Shown: in pieces, positions 1-8,771 of the stretch
How the letters are laid out: each line of letters starts with the position of its first letter
How positions within the stretch are numbered: the first letter of the stretch is position 1
Notes under the pieces: generated by a model
The model's database searches: none
Seen by the model: only the letters and a program-made list of their open reading frames with translations
Told to the model about the DNA's origin: nothing
Program-made: the position numbers and the translations under genes
Assembly: GCF_018613315.1 (NCBI RefSeq)
Contig: NZ_JAGGQL010000021.1
Coordinates: forward strand, 1-58,718
Source of the DNA: Bacillus sp. ISL-37
Lineage (GTDB): Bacteria > Bacillota > Bacilli > Bacillales > Cytobacillaceae
Length of the DNA stretch: 58,718 nucleotides
Reading direction: 5' to 3'

Positions 1-445
1 TTGATTATCCATCATTCCACCAACCTGCGGCATCATCGGCATTTGATTATCCATCATTCCGCCTACCTGTGGCATTTGATGCGGCATCTGACCCTGCATC
101 ATTCCGCCTACCTGCGGCATTTGATGCGGCATCTGACCCTGCATCATTCCACCAACTTGTGGCATTTGGTTTTCCATCATTCCACCGACCTGTGGCATCA
201 TCGGCATCTGACCCTGCATCATTCCGCCTACCTGTGGCATTTGATTTTCCATCATTCCACCGACCTGTGGCATCATCGGCATCTGGCCCTGCATCATTCC
301 TCCAACATGTGGCATCTGAGGCATTGGCATTTCTGATGATTCGTCATCCATCATTCCGCCTACCTGTGGCATTTGCTGATTATCCATCATTCCGCCTACC
401 TGTGGCTGCAATGGCATTTGATCCTCCATCGCTCCCGCTACCTGC
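1..445 (-). repeat. In-frame tandem repeats coding PQVGGMM units of SafA
   Basis: Ten copies of a segment coding (M/Q)PQVGGMM, separated by short QGQ, ENQ or DNQ spacers with optional MPM or MPH additions. An eleventh degenerate copy (PQVAGAMEDQ) lies near 425. Spacing varies in multiples of three bases, so the reading frame is kept. Neighbouring units are almost identical at the DNA level, which points to recent duplication or slippage. The array may continue beyond position 1. Confidence 0.9.
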
Positions 446-1548
446 GGCATATATGGCATCGGTTGCTGATATCCCTGCTCATACGGCGGGCAATATCCCG
501 GTCCAGGCATTACAGGTGAAATCGGTACACCATGGAAAGTAGGACCTGTCATTTGTGGTGCTCCATAATGAGGCATATTTTCTCCCATACCCGCGCTCAA
601 TGGCATTTGCATCTGCGCAAAGGATGACGACTCCATATCTTCGGCTGGCATTGCCATATTTGGCATCATTCCCGGGTACTGGGACATTCCCTGTACCTGA
701 GGGTATGGCATTTGCTGTCCTGGATGGCCATATGCGGGACCTGTCATGGAAGGCGCACCTGGATAACAGTTATAAGGATAAGGGATCATCGGCTGCTGGT
801 AACCTCCTTGAACGAATGGCATCATTGATGGTGATTCATCCATGAAATCATTCTTATCAATTTTTATATCGGGCTTTATTTCCGATTTTACATTTGGTTT
901 CATCTCAGCTTTTGGCAGCTGAGGCTTTACCTCTTGCTTAACCTGTGGTTTAACCTGCTGCTTGACTGGAGCCTTGACTTCAGGCTTTACCTCTGGTTTT
1001 ATTTCCGGGAAAATGTTATCTGGCTTGGGCGGGAGCTGTGGCTTTAGCTCTTGTTTTGGCTGCGGTTTTGGCTGTGGCTTTGGCTGCGGTTTTGGCTGCG
1101 GCGGCAACTGCATATTAGCCATATTCATCATATAGTAATTGTTAATATCAATCTCCGGCTTTATTTGCACTGGCATCTTAGGTTTATATGGTTTAACCGG
1201 CTCTTCCTTTGGAACAGGTTTAGGCATTTCCTTTTTCGGCTGTTCCTTAACGGGAGCCTCTTTTGGTGCTTCCTTCTTCACTTCTGGCAATGGCATCGGT
1301 TTCTCTTTGGCAATCGGCATTTCCTTTTTGCCACCCATATTGATTTTTGCTTGAGGCGTTCCACCTGCGATCGGAGCTTCTTTCTTTACTGTTCCTCCAG
1401 CGGTTGGAACTTTTATTTTCATACCGGGCATAATCATATCAGGGTTGCTGAGCTGGGCGTTCATCTTTTTCAGCTCTTCAAAGTTCACGCCGTACTTTTT
1501 GGCGATCTTCCAAAGAGTATCCCCTTTCTGTACGATATGGATTTTCAC
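1..1548 (-). CDS. safA: Spore coat morphogenetic protein SafA (partial, C-terminus beyond window)
   Basis: The frame is open for 516 codons and runs off the left edge. The start is GTG at 1548, preceded by a GGAGGGA ribosome site. Residues 1-48 form a LysM peptidoglycan-binding domain (VQKGDTLWKIAKKYGV, then NPDMIMPGMKIKVP). A Lys/Pro-rich linker of KP-type repeats follows (roughly residues 65-230), then a Met/Pro/Gln/Gly/Tyr-rich region. From about residue 370 there are ten copies of a PQVGGMM core alternating with QGQMP, ENQMP or DNQMP. SafA is a coat protein that is placed at the forespore surface with SpoVID in B. subtilis. Its place downstream of nadBCA matches that organism. The repeats make this copy longer than B. 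subtilis SafA (about 387 residues). Name is confident; true C-terminus unseen. Confidence 0.9.
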   Translation of the reverse strand, partial: MKIHIVQKGDTLWKIAKKYGVNFEELKKMNAQLSNPDMIMPGMKIKVPTAGGTVKKEAPIAGGTPQAKINMGGKKEMPIAKEKPMPLPEVKKEAPKEAPVKEQPKKEMPKPVPKEEPVKPYKPKMPVQIKPEIDINNYYMMNMANMQLPPQPKPQPKPQPKPQPKQELKPQLPPKPDNIFPEIKPEVKPEVKAPVKQQVKPQVKQEVKPQLPKAEMKPNVKSEIKPDIKIDKNDFMDESPSMMPFVQGGYQQPMIPYPYNCYPGAPSMTGPAYGHPGQQMPYPQVQGMSQYPGMMPNMAMPAEDMESSSFAQMQMPLSAGMGENMPHYGAPQMTGPTFHGVPISPVMPGPGYCPPYEQGYQQPMPYMPQVAGAMEDQMPLQPQVGGMMDNQQMPQVGGMMDDESSEMPMPQMPHVGGMMQGQMPMMPQVGGMMENQMPQVGGMMQGQMPMMPQVGGMMENQMPQVGGMMQGQMPHQMPQVGGMMQGQMPHQMPQVGGMMDNQMPMMPQVGGMMDNQ

Positions 1549-1674
1549 TCTGATTCCCTCCTATGGCATAAGTCCATATATTCTATGTTGGTGTGGGCAA
1601 ATTGCTAACAATCTTCAGAAAAACTTATGCTTCTATGTAAATAAATATGTTTTTCAGCATGAGATTAAGCTTTT
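1549..1674. other. safA upstream region
   Basis: Non-coding space between the nadA terminator and safA. It should hold the safA promoter. A CATAGAAT-like block about 35 bases before the start resembles a sigma-E -10 box, but I see no convincing -35 partner, so no promoter is called. Confidence 0.4.
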
Positions 1675-1677
1675 CCC

Positions 1678-1714
1678 ATAAAAAAAAATCCTTCCCAATC
1701 TGGGAAGGATTCCA
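1678..1714 (-). terminator. nadA (nadBCA) rho-independent terminator
   Basis: The perfect 10-bp stem AATCCTTCCC / GGGAAGGATT has a 5-base loop. On the minus strand it is followed by a long T run. It lies directly after the nadA stop codon. Confidence 0.9.
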
Positions 1715-1716
1715 AT

Positions 1717-2823
1717 TTACGATTGCTCAAGCATGCGGTTTAGGGCAAGCTTCGCATTAAATGCTGTTTCTTGATCCACTTTTATAAGATTAGTTTCCTG
1801 CCCCTGGACAACTGAATCGAGACTCCAGGCAAGATGCTGCAGGTCGATTCTATTCATTGTCAGGCATGGACACATATGTGGGTTCAAAGAAATAATTTGC
1901 TTATCCGGGTGTTGTGAAATCAGCCGGTTAACCAGATTCATTTCTGTCCCGACCGCCCATGATGAGCCGGCAGGAGAAGCTTCGATCGCTTCAATAATAT
2001 AATTTGTTGAGCCTGCCATATCTGACAACGCAACAACTTCACGTGAGCATTCAGGGTGAACAATAATTTTCATGTCCGGGTATGCTTCACGGACATGGGA
2101 GATATTTTGCACTGTAAAATTCTCATGAACAGAGCAATGTCCCTTCCAAAGTATTACCTTCACTTTTTCAAGTGGGCCATCGTACTCAAGAATGTTATCA
2201 ATCGGGTTGTAAACGGCCATTTCGTCAAGGCCGATTCCAATGTTAAAAGCAGTATTCCTGCCTAAATGCTGATCTGGAAGGAAAAGCAGGCGTTCTTTTT
2301 TTGAAAAAGCCCAGCGCACCATCTTCTCGGCGTTGGAAGACGTCACAGTAGCACCTCCATTAGCTCCGACAAATGACTTGATTGCTGCTGTTGAGTTCAC
2401 ATACGTCAACGGCAAAATAGTGTCGCCAAACAGCACCTGCAGGAACTCCCAGGCTCTTTCCGTTTGGTAAATATCCGCCATATCCGCCATCGAGCAGCCG
2501 GCCCTCATATCAGGCAGGTAGACCTTCTGGTTTTCGGTTGTTAAAATGTCTGCCGTCTCGGCCATGAAATGAACGCCGCAGAACACAATATGTTCCGCTT
2601 CCCTATTCTCTGCCGACAGCTGGGCTAATTTCAAGGAATCACCTGTCGCATCAGCGAATTGAATCACTTCATCCTTTTGATAATGATGGCCAGGGATAAA
2701 AAGTTTCTTGCCCATTTTCTCTTTAATACCCTTGATCATGTCCTCCAGTTCCTTGACAGACATATTTTTATACTTCTCAGGCAGCATCTTAGATTTCGCT
2801 TCGAGCGCCTCCAATATATTCAT
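1717..2823 (-). CDS. nadA: Quinolinate synthase A
   Basis: 368 residues. NadA condenses iminoaspartate (made by NadB) with dihydroxyacetone phosphate to give quinolinate, using a 4Fe-4S cluster. The three expected cluster cysteines are visible at residues 110 ([10 protein letters not shown]), 230 (KGHCSVHE) and 320 (HMCPC), at the positions known for the B. subtilis enzyme. Further family signatures are [10 protein letters not shown] near residue 43, [17 protein letters not shown] near 156 and HPECS near 256. It is the last gene of nadB-nadC-nadA and overlaps the end of nadC by 35 bases, so translation is probably coupled. A strong terminator follows. Confidence 0.97.
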   Translation of the reverse strand: MNILEALEAKSKMLPEKYKNMSVKELEDMIKGIKEKMGKKLFIPGHHYQKDEVIQFADATGDSLKLAQLSAENREAEHIVFCGVHFMAETADILTTENQKVYLPDMRAGCSMADMADIYQTERAWEFLQVLFGDTILPLTYVNSTAAIKSFVGANGGATVTSSNAEKMVRWAFSKKERLLFLPDQHLGRNTAFNIGIGLDEMAVYNPIDNILEYDGPLEKVKVILWKGHCSVHENFTVQNISHVREAYPDMKIIVHPECSREVVALSDMAGSTNYIIEAIEASPAGSSWAVGTEMNLVNRLISQHPDKQIISLNPHMCPCLTMNRIDLQHLAWSLDSVVQGQETNLIKVDQETAFNAKLALNRMLEQS

Positions 2824-3676
2824 ATGCTACAGCCCCTTTCGTTTCAGCCATCACTTTTGCGCTAATATCCAATGATTTTACAGAGTGCGTGAGGAAACCG
2901 AGAGAAATATAATCCACACCGCAATCCCTATAGCTATGGAGGTTATCGAGCGTAATGCCTCCAGATGCTTCTGTTAAGATCCCTGCTGGGACATTGCCGA
3001 TCCATTCCTCGATTTGTTCAGGCGGCCTATTATCGAACATGATGCAGTCAACTTCTGAGTCAATCGCTTCCAGAAGCTGGTCTTTTGTTTCAATCTCAAC
3101 CTCGACCTTCACCATATGCCCAAGATTTGACCTTACAGCTTCAACGGCATTACTGATTGAGCCCGCGAATGAGATGTGGTTATCCTTGATCATCACAGCA
3201 TCATACAACCCATAACGATGATTGAAGCCCCCGCCACAACGGACTGCATATTTCTCAAGCATCCTGAGACCAGGCGTAGTTTTGCGCGTATCACAGATTC
3301 TCGTTTTTGCGCTGTCCAATACTTTGACAGCCTCATTCGTTTTTGTCGCAATCCCGCTCATCCGCTGTACAAGGTTAAGGACGACTCTTTCTGCTTTAAG
3401 CAAAGCGGAAACCCTGCCGTTGATCAAGGCAAGTTCTTGACCCTTAACAACTTTCTCTCCATCTTTCACTTTCAGGGTAATCTGACTGTTCTCATCAAGC
3501 AGCCGGAATCCAGTATGGATGATTTGCTCACCGCAGAAAATTCCTTCATCCTTGGCGATTAAAACGAGACTTCCTCTATTTTCATTTCCGAAAATCAGTT
3601 CACTGGTGACATCACGTTCACCAATATCTTCAATAAAAAATTGTTCAAGTAGCAAGCGCAGTTTGATTGTATTCAT
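2789..3676 (-). CDS. nadC: Nicotinate-nucleotide pyrophosphorylase (quinolinate phosphoribosyltransferase)
   Basis: 295 residues from the ATG at 3676 ([13 protein letters not shown]). An ATG nine bases upstream abuts the AAAGG ribosome site and is less likely. NadC converts quinolinate and PRPP to nicotinate mononucleotide. Recognisable segments are [10 protein letters not shown] near the N-terminus, [13 protein letters not shown] (PRPP and quinolinate binding), [14 protein letters not shown] and the C-terminal [11 protein letters not shown] and [12 protein letters not shown] of the barrel. It overlaps nadB by 32 bases and nadA by 35 bases, giving a tightly coupled operon. Confidence 0.97.
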   Translation of the reverse strand: MNTIKLRLLLEQFFIEDIGERDVTSELIFGNENRGSLVLIAKDEGIFCGEQIIHTGFRLLDENSQITLKVKDGEKVVKGQELALINGRVSALLKAERVVLNLVQRMSGIATKTNEAVKVLDSAKTRICDTRKTTPGLRMLEKYAVRCGGGFNHRYGLYDAVMIKDNHISFAGSISNAVEAVRSNLGHMVKVEVEIETKDQLLEAIDSEVDCIMFDNRPPEQIEEWIGNVPAGILTEASGGITLDNLHSYRDCGVDYISLGFLTHSVKSLDISAKVMAETKGAVAYEYIGGARSEI

Positions 3677-5306
3677 GCTTACCATCCTTTACGTTTTTTC
3701 GTTGATGGATGATTTGTTTTTTCATCCAATTGGCGCTATCCTCATGCGGGAAATCTTTTCGATAATGCCCGCCCCTGCTTTCTGTCCTTTCCAATGCCGC
3801 CTTTGTTATTAAAGATGCGGTGATGTACATGAACAGCCTATTTAACTCAGACGGCTGCAAATTGTCCAGCCGAGCATCCAGCCATTGGTCCAAGTTGAAC
3901 TGAGCGAGCCACTCATTTTGTAAAGTCAGCAATTCCTTTGTACGGACAATTCCTGTCCGGTCCATCATTGTTTGTTTTAGGGAGGAAATAACAGGGAGCT
4001 CAATGCTGGAAACAGTTTGATTTTCCAACATGTTACCTGCTCTTTTAACAGTTTGATTTTGGATTTCCATAATGTTGTCTGCTCTTTTGGCAGTTTGATT
4101 ATGCAAACCTCTAATAATTGCATCATCTCTTTTGGCAACTTGATGGCTGTTGATCCAATCAGCAAGATTTCCGCCAACAAACATACCTTCCAATAAGGAA
4201 TTGCTTGCCAATCTGTTTGCACCGTGGATTCCTGTACAGGCCGCTTCACCGATCGCATATAGACCCGGGATGCTTGTTCGGCCCTGCAAATCAGTCTTTA
4301 TCCCGCCCATGATAAAATGGCTCCCAGGCACAACAGGAATTAAGCCTTTATCAATATCTATCCCATGCTCAGAACAAAGCTTGCTGATCGTTGGGAAGCG
4401 GCTGCTGAAACCAGGGATGGTTGTGATATCTAGATAGATTTGAATTCCTCTACGCGAGTAATCATAAATAGTTTGGGAGACAATATGCCGCGGTGCCAGG
4501 TCCTTCAGCGGATGAATTCCTTCCATGATCCGCGTGCCTTCAGCAGTCACCAGTACGGCACCTTCACCCCTAACTGCTTCAGATATGAGGCCTCTCGTCT
4601 TTCCATTTACATAAAGAAGTGTGGGGTGAAACTGGACAAATTCCATATCGGCCAGCTCAGCACCTGCCCTGTAGGCCAGTGCCATTCCATCACCGGTTGC
4701 AGTCTCTGCATTAGAGGTGAAGGCAAAGACCTGCCCGCAGCCGCCCGTAGCAAGGACCACATGGGGAGCAAGATATACTTCATTCGTTCCATCAGGGAGT
4801 TTCGCTTTCACACCGATACAACGAGCATCACTGTCTATAAATAGCTCATATACAAATGTGGATTGTTCAATTGAAATATTGCCATCCAAGTTCGAGAGCA
4901 AAAAGTCGACCATATGCTTACCGGTCGCATCGCCTCCGCTATGGACAATCCTCTTTTCACTATGAGCCCCTTCCATCCCCAGCAGCAATTTTCCATCTGC
5001 ATCTTCATCAAAACGGCAGCCTGATCGCCATAATCCTTTGATCAACTCCGGTGCTTTTTTGGTGATTTCAAGTACAGCTTCAGAGTTATTATGGTGAGCT
5101 CCTGCTTCCATTGTGTCGAGATAATGGAAGTAAGTGTCATCGCCAGGTGCAACCGCCGCTGCAACCCCACCTTGTGCAAGATAAGAATTACCTGCTGTCA
5201 GTTCTTTCTTTGTGAGAATAATCACATTTAAACTCTTTGCTAATTTATTGGCCAATTGTAGTGCGGCAATCCCGCTGCCAACAATGATTACATCTGATTG
5301 TTTCAT
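3645..5306 (-). CDS. nadB: L-aspartate oxidase
   Basis: 553 residues, starting at the ATG at 5306 behind AGGAGG. A longer frame from 5360 lacks a ribosome site. NadB oxidises L-aspartate to iminoaspartate with FAD. The N-terminal dinucleotide fold (VIIVGSGIAALQLA), the GGVAAAVAPGDD segment, HSGGDATGKH, the FHPT segment near EFVQFHPT, and the substrate-loop/FAD region HGANRLASNSLLEG are all present. Compared with B. subtilis NadB (about 531 residues) it is about 20 residues longer. The extra length coincides with a run of imperfect repeats (NQTAKRADN, NQTVKRAGN, NQTVSS) between the FAD/capping part and the C-terminal helical domain. Confidence 0.96.
   Translation of the reverse strand: MKQSDVIIVGSGIAALQLANKLAKSLNVIILTKKELTAGNSYLAQGGVAAAVAPGDDTYFHYLDTMEAGAHHNNSEAVLEITKKAPELIKGLWRSGCRFDEDADGKLLLGMEGAHSEKRIVHSGGDATGKHMVDFLLSNLDGNISIEQSTFVYELFIDSDARCIGVKAKLPDGTNEVYLAPHVVLATGGCGQVFAFTSNAETATGDGMALAYRAGAELADMEFVQFHPTLLYVNGKTRGLISEAVRGEGAVLVTAEGTRIMEGIHPLKDLAPRHIVSQTIYDYSRRGIQIYLDITTIPGFSSRFPTISKLCSEHGIDIDKGLIPVVPGSHFIMGGIKTDLQGRTSIPGLYAIGEAACTGIHGANRLASNSLLEGMFVGGNLADWINSHQVAKRDDAIIRGLHNQTAKRADNIMEIQNQTVKRAGNMLENQTVSSIELPVISSLKQTMMDRTGIVRTKELLTLQNEWLAQFNLDQWLDARLDNLQPSELNRLFMYITASLITKAALERTESRGGHYRKDFPHEDSANWMKKQIIHQRKNVKDGKHEYNQTALAT
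4011..4146 (-). repeat. In-frame variable-length repeats inside nadB
   Basis: Units start with a (A)ACAGTTTGATT or GGCAGTTTGATT core at 4011, 4047, 4089 and (degenerate) 4134. They are 36, 42 and 45 bases long, all multiples of three. On the coding strand they spell repeats of (N)Q(T/V)(A/V)KR followed by an amphipathic stretch. They lie in a linker between domains, so the enzyme frame is intact. Confidence 0.8.
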
Positions 5307-5328
5307 ATATTGATAACCTCCTGGATTA

Positions 5329-5376
5329 ACAGGTGTCTTGACATATATATTTACACACATTTACACTGTTGACAAG
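5329..5376 (-). promoter_or_regulatory. Probable nadB promoter with NadR (NiaR) operator
   Basis: On the minus strand a TTGTCA -35 and an AAATAT -10, 17 bases apart, precede the nadB start. They overlap ACAGGTGTCTTGACAT and repeated TGTGTAAAT words. I associate the ACAGGTGTC-TTGACA word with NiaR/NadR sites in Bacillales, which would make this the NAD-responsive operator for nadBCA. This is inferred from memory of the motif and from nadR lying in the same cluster. Confidence 0.4.
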
Positions 5377-5423
5377 AACTTTTATTTTGACAGAGGAGAA
5401 AGCAAGCACTGCAGTGAGTTTAG

Positions 5424-5579
5424 CTTGTGACCGTGATACGAGTGAAAGACCGATTTGGGGCACAAGTTGCTTTTTCTTGTGACCGTGATCCGTTTGAAAG
5501 ACAGTTTTCCGGCACATGTTGGAACTTCATGTGACCGTAAACCAAGAGCAATCAAATTTTCGGGCACAAGCAAGCTATA
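5424..5579. repeat. 52-bp tandem repeat array 1 (3 units) in the nifS leader
   Basis: Three consecutive 52-base units start at 5424, 5476 and 5528. Each begins (C)TTGTGACCGT or CATGTGACCG and carries GGCACAAG or GGCACATG about 36 bases later, so each unit holds an inverted repeat (CTTGTG...CACAAG). The array ends 22 bases before the nifS start. Confidence 0.85.
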
Positions 5580-5601
5580 AATATTGAATAGGAGCGAACC
5601 C

Positions 5602-6741
5602 ATGAAATATTTCGATTATGCGGCGACATGCCCGCTTGACCGGGAAGCGGCAGATATTTTTATTCAGGCATCCACAAAGTACTATGGCAATAGCCAGAGC
5701 CTTCATGAAGCAGGCAGTGCTTCTGCTAATCTATTGGAGAGCTGCAGACAGGAATTCGCGCGCTTGCTTGGTGTTGAAAAGGCGGGGATTTATTTTACAA
5801 GTGGAGGCTCTGAAGCGAATTTTCTTGGGATTATGGCGCTCCTCTCTGCCAAAAGAAAAAACGGCAATCATATTATTACCGGGGCGGCTGAACATTCCTC
5901 CGTCTATAATTTGATGAAAAAGCTTGGAGGCGAAGGATGGGAAATCACATTTCTCCCGTTGAACAGCAGTGGCAAAATTGAGCTTGCGAGTTTCATCGAA
6001 GCTGTCCGACCCGAAACTGTGCTCGTTTCGATTCAGCATGGCAACCCTGAAGTTGGAACAATCCAGCCGATCATCAATGTGGCTGAATATTGCCGATCTG
6101 AAGAAATACTGATTCACACGGACTGTGTACAAACCTTCGGAAAAATTCCAGTTGCCCCACTGGCCGGCTGGGTAGATGCCCTTTCGATTTCAGGCCATAA
6201 GTTTTACGGACCTAAAGGAACTGGAATGGCTTATGTAAATCCGAAGCTTGCCTGGAAGCCTTACATTGATGGTACTGTACATGAAAAAGGCTTCAGGCCT
6301 GGCACGGTCAATGTACCGGGAATCGCTGCAATGACGGCAGCAGCGCAAAAAGCACATTCTCTAATGGATATAGAAACGAAAAGAGTTAATAAGTTGAGAG
6401 AGGCTCTTATCGAATCCCTTTCAGATGTCAGGGAATCAATTGAGATTTTTGGTGCAGAGGGCGATGAACAGCTTACAGGCATCATGGGAATGGCGATAAA
6501 GGGATTGGAAGGACAATATGTCCTGCTTGAATGTAACCGTCAGGGCTTTGCGATTTCCACCGGAACTGCTTGTCATACAGGCATGCTATCACCTGCAAAG
6601 ACCATGACCGCAATGGGGATCGAAGGGAAACAGGCCAAGGAATTTTTCAGAATATCCTTCGGGAGGGAAACACAGCAGGAAGATGCAGTTAATCTTGGGA
6701 AAATCCTTGCAGCAATCACCTCACAGGTGTCGGTCGTTTAA
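5602..6741 (+). CDS. nifS: Cysteine desulfurase NifS-like (NAD cluster)
   Basis: 379 residues from ATG 5602, behind AGGAGCG. A PLP enzyme that removes sulfur from cysteine. In the nad locus of Bacillus its partner is NadA, whose 4Fe-4S cluster it helps to build. The PLP lysine is K200 in SISGHKFYGPKG. The cysteine that carries the persulfide is C324 in ISTGTACHTGM. TSGGSEANFLG and AEHSSVYN mark the cofactor pocket. It is transcribed away from nadBCA and together with nadR, as in B. subtilis. Its leader carries a 52-bp repeat array. The exact promoter is not evident. Confidence 0.95.
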   Translation: MKYFDYAATCPLDREAADIFIQASTKYYGNSQSLHEAGSASANLLESCRQEFARLLGVEKAGIYFTSGGSEANFLGIMALLSAKRKNGNHIITGAAEHSSVYNLMKKLGGEGWEITFLPLNSSGKIELASFIEAVRPETVLVSIQHGNPEVGTIQPIINVAEYCRSEEILIHTDCVQTFGKIPVAPLAGWVDALSISGHKFYGPKGTGMAYVNPKLAWKPYIDGTVHEKGFRPGTVNVPGIAAMTAAAQKAHSLMDIETKRVNKLREALIESLSDVRESIEIFGAEGDEQLTGIMGMAIKGLEGQYVLLECNRQGFAISTGTACHTGMLSPAKTMTAMGIEGKQAKEFFRISFGRETQQEDAVNLGKILAAITSQVSVV

Positions 6742-6800
6742 CTTCAAGCTGTTTTTATGGTAAAATTCTCGAATGAAGAAGTCGAAGGAGAGATCGGATT

Positions 6801-7340
6801 ATGAAGGAACCTACGAAGATTCTCGGAGATGAACGCCGGGCCTATATCCTGAAACGGCTGCAGGAAAGCAGTGAGCCCATCACCGGAGGCGAGCTTTCGA
6901 CGATAACGAATGTAAGCAGACAGGTCATTGTTGGCGATATCACCTTGCTTAAAGCCAAAAACGAACCAATCATTGCTACCAGCCAGGGATATCTATATAT
7001 GCATGCATCCCGTCCTTCAGCAGCAGAAAGGACCATTGCCGTCTCCCACGGCCCTGAAAGGACAGAAGAAGAACTCCTGCTTCTTGTCGATCACGGTGTA
7101 ACTGTTAAGGACGTGAAAATCGAGCACCCTGTTTATGGGGATTTAACAGCTTCCATCATGGTCTCAAATCGAAACGAAGTAAAACAGTTCATGGAAAAAA
7201 TCAGGGCAACCAATGCTTCCTATTTATCAGAACTAACAGACGGAATCCACTTGCACACAATCTCCGCTCCGACGGAAAAAGCGCTGGATGAAGCAGAAGA
7301 AACGCTAAGAAAAGAAAAGTTACTGATTGATCTAGAATAG
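6801..7340 (+). CDS. nadR: Transcriptional repressor of NAD synthesis, NiaR/NadR (YrxA) family
   Basis: 179 residues with GGAGAG upstream. The N-terminus is a winged helix-turn-helix (residues about 10-65, GELSTITNVSRQVIVGDITLLK). The C-terminal '3H' domain carries conserved histidines in LLVDHGVTVKDVKIEHPVYGD and GIHLHTI, which bind nicotinate and metal. In B. subtilis this protein represses nadBCA and nifS-nadR when niacin is plentiful. Its position directly behind nifS fits autoregulation from the shared intergenic region. Confidence 0.95.
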   Translation: MKEPTKILGDERRAYILKRLQESSEPITGGELSTITNVSRQVIVGDITLLKAKNEPIIATSQGYLYMHASRPSAAERTIAVSHGPERTEEELLLLVDHGVTVKDVKIEHPVYGDLTASIMVSNRNEVKQFMEKIRATNASYLSELTDGIHLHTISAPTEKALDEAEETLRKEKLLIDLE

Positions 7341-7341
7341 T

Positions 7342-7380
7342 GATATAAAAAAATCCATCAATTGATGGATTTTTTATATC
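7342..7380. terminator. Bidirectional terminator between nadR and pheA
   Basis: Long palindrome GATATAAAAAAATCCATCA / ATTGATGGATTTTTTATATC. It has A and T tracts on both sides, so it can end both the rightward nadR and the leftward pheA transcripts. It overlaps the last codons of pheA. Confidence 0.9.
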
Positions 7381-8216
7381 TTATGGCTCGAATAGCTTCC
7401 AAGCATTTTAACGGTGCAGCCCAATGCCTCTAGTTCAGCAATGGCTCCTGGAATTAATACGTCATCCATTTTCAAATTAATATCGATAATGAAAAAGTAT
7501 TTTCCCAAACCTGTTTTCATTGGGCGTGATTCAATTTTAGATAGATTGAGCTTCCGCCATGAGAAAGCAGATAAGACCTGATGCAGTGCTCCTGCGCGAT
7601 CCGAAGGCAGTGTAATCATCAAACTCGTCTTGGACTCTTCAGTTGGAGCCATGAAATTGTCATGATCTTCCTTAGCCAGCACAGCAAATACGGTATGGTT
7701 ATAGCTGTAATCATGGACATTTTGCTCAACAGTGACTAATCCATATTCCTCTGCAGCAAGGCTATTCGCGATTGCCGCGATGTTTCGTCCCGGATGGTTT
7801 TGTACATACTTAGCCGCTGCGGCTGTAGATGACATATGTTCAAGAGGAATTCCTTTGAATTCTTTATGTAAAAATTTATGGCACTGAGCTAGTGCGTGTG
7901 GATGGCTGCAAATCAATTCAGCTTCCCTCCACTTTTCGATATTATCCCGATGAACCAGCAGATGCTGCATGATGGGCACCACCGCTTCACCAACAATCTG
8001 AAGGTCTGTTTCATGGACTAAATAATCAATCGTGACATTAACTGAACCCTCAATGGAATTTTCCAATGGAACGATAGCTGCATCAATTTCTCCTGCTGAA
8101 GCAGCATCCATGCATTCTGGTATACTCACAAATGGAATCCTCTTAGCCTCTTTAAACAATTGCCGGGCAGCATAGTCCGTAAATGTTGCTTCCGGTCCTA
8201 GATAACCAATAATCAA
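7374..8216 (-). CDS. pheA: Prephenate dehydratase
   Basis: 280 residues from a TTG at 8216 with GGGGGAG placed about 7 bases upstream. The ATG at 8222 sits too close to that site, and the family normally starts at the IIGYLGPEATF segment. It converts prephenate to phenylpyruvate in phenylalanine synthesis. The catalytic-domain signatures are GYLGPEATFTDYA, VPLENSIEGSVN and the SSTAAAAKYV region. A C-terminal ACT domain (from about residue 200) has the ESRP motif (KIESRPMKTGLG) that binds phenylalanine for feedback inhibition. It follows pheB by about 30 bases. Confidence 0.93.
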   Translation of the reverse strand: MIIGYLGPEATFTDYAARQLFKEAKRIPFVSIPECMDAASAGEIDAAIVPLENSIEGSVNVTIDYLVHETDLQIVGEAVVPIMQHLLVHRDNIEKWREAELICSHPHALAQCHKFLHKEFKGIPLEHMSSTAAAAKYVQNHPGRNIAAIANSLAAEEYGLVTVEQNVHDYSYNHTVFAVLAKEDHDNFMAPTEESKTSLMITLPSDRAGALHQVLSAFSWRKLNLSKIESRPMKTGLGKYFFIIDINLKMDDVLIPGAIAELEALGCTVKMLGSYSSHKI

Positions 8217-8247
8217 GCCCATCTCCCCCTGCAGCAAAGCACTCTCT

Positions 8248-8700
8248 TTAAGCTCCTGAACCCAGTACTTCAACTTTTTCTACAAATTCCAGTCTTTTCA
8301 GCCTTGCGAGCATCTCATCCATTTCGACTTTCATTTCGGTGACATTCAAGCTTAGCGTTACATTCGCCCTGCTTTGCAGAGGAATCGTTTGATGGATAGT
8401 CAGAACATTGCAGCCAGTAGCAGCAACCGTACTCAGCAGTTCGGAAAGTGTCCCCGACCGGTCTTCAAGCTGGAAAAACAGCGTAATGATCCGTTCCTTC
8501 ACAACTGTATGGAACGGAAAGACCGTATCACGATATTTGTAAAATGCACTCCGGCTCAAGTCGACCCTTTGAACGGCATCCCAGACCGACTCTGCTTTAC
8601 CACGTTCGATCATTTCCTTTGCCTCAAGCGTTTTCTTCATCGCCTCAGGCAGGACATCTTCACGAACAAGATAAAACTTCCTATCTTGATTTTGCTTCAT
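8248..8700 (-). CDS. pheB: ACT domain protein PheB
   Basis: 150 residues from ATG 8700 ([19 protein letters not shown]). A GTG nine bases upstream is the alternative. The N-terminal part resembles a helix-turn-helix with [13 protein letters not shown]. The C-terminal half is an ACT domain ([20 protein letters not shown]). In B. subtilis the gene sits between obg and pheA and is called pheB, although it is not known to be catalytic. A ligand-sensing role tied to phenylalanine metabolism is inferred. Confidence 0.9.
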   Translation of the reverse strand: MKQNQDRKFYLVREDVLPEAMKKTLEAKEMIERGKAESVWDAVQRVDLSRSAFYKYRDTVFPFHTVVKERIITLFFQLEDRSGTLSELLSTVAATGCNVLTIHQTIPLQSRANVTLSLNVTEMKVEMDEMLARLKRLEFVEKVEVLGSGA

Positions 8701-8771
8701 CTCCACCACCCCATCAGAATGCCAGCCTTTTTTATTTTTGCTTTAAAAATAACCATTTTGGAAAACAACCA

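Noticed and set aside
1-845. Long plus-strand open frames in the first 850 bases (His/Leu- and Ser/Pro-rich)
   Set aside because: They are the antisense of the SafA repeat region; the periodic composition keeps several frames open. SafA on the minus strand has a LysM domain and a ribosome site.
1051-1608. Plus-strand frame of 185 codons rich in Trp, Phe, Leu and Arg
   Set aside because: Antisense to the Lys/Pro-rich linker and LysM domain of SafA; no recognisable protein features.
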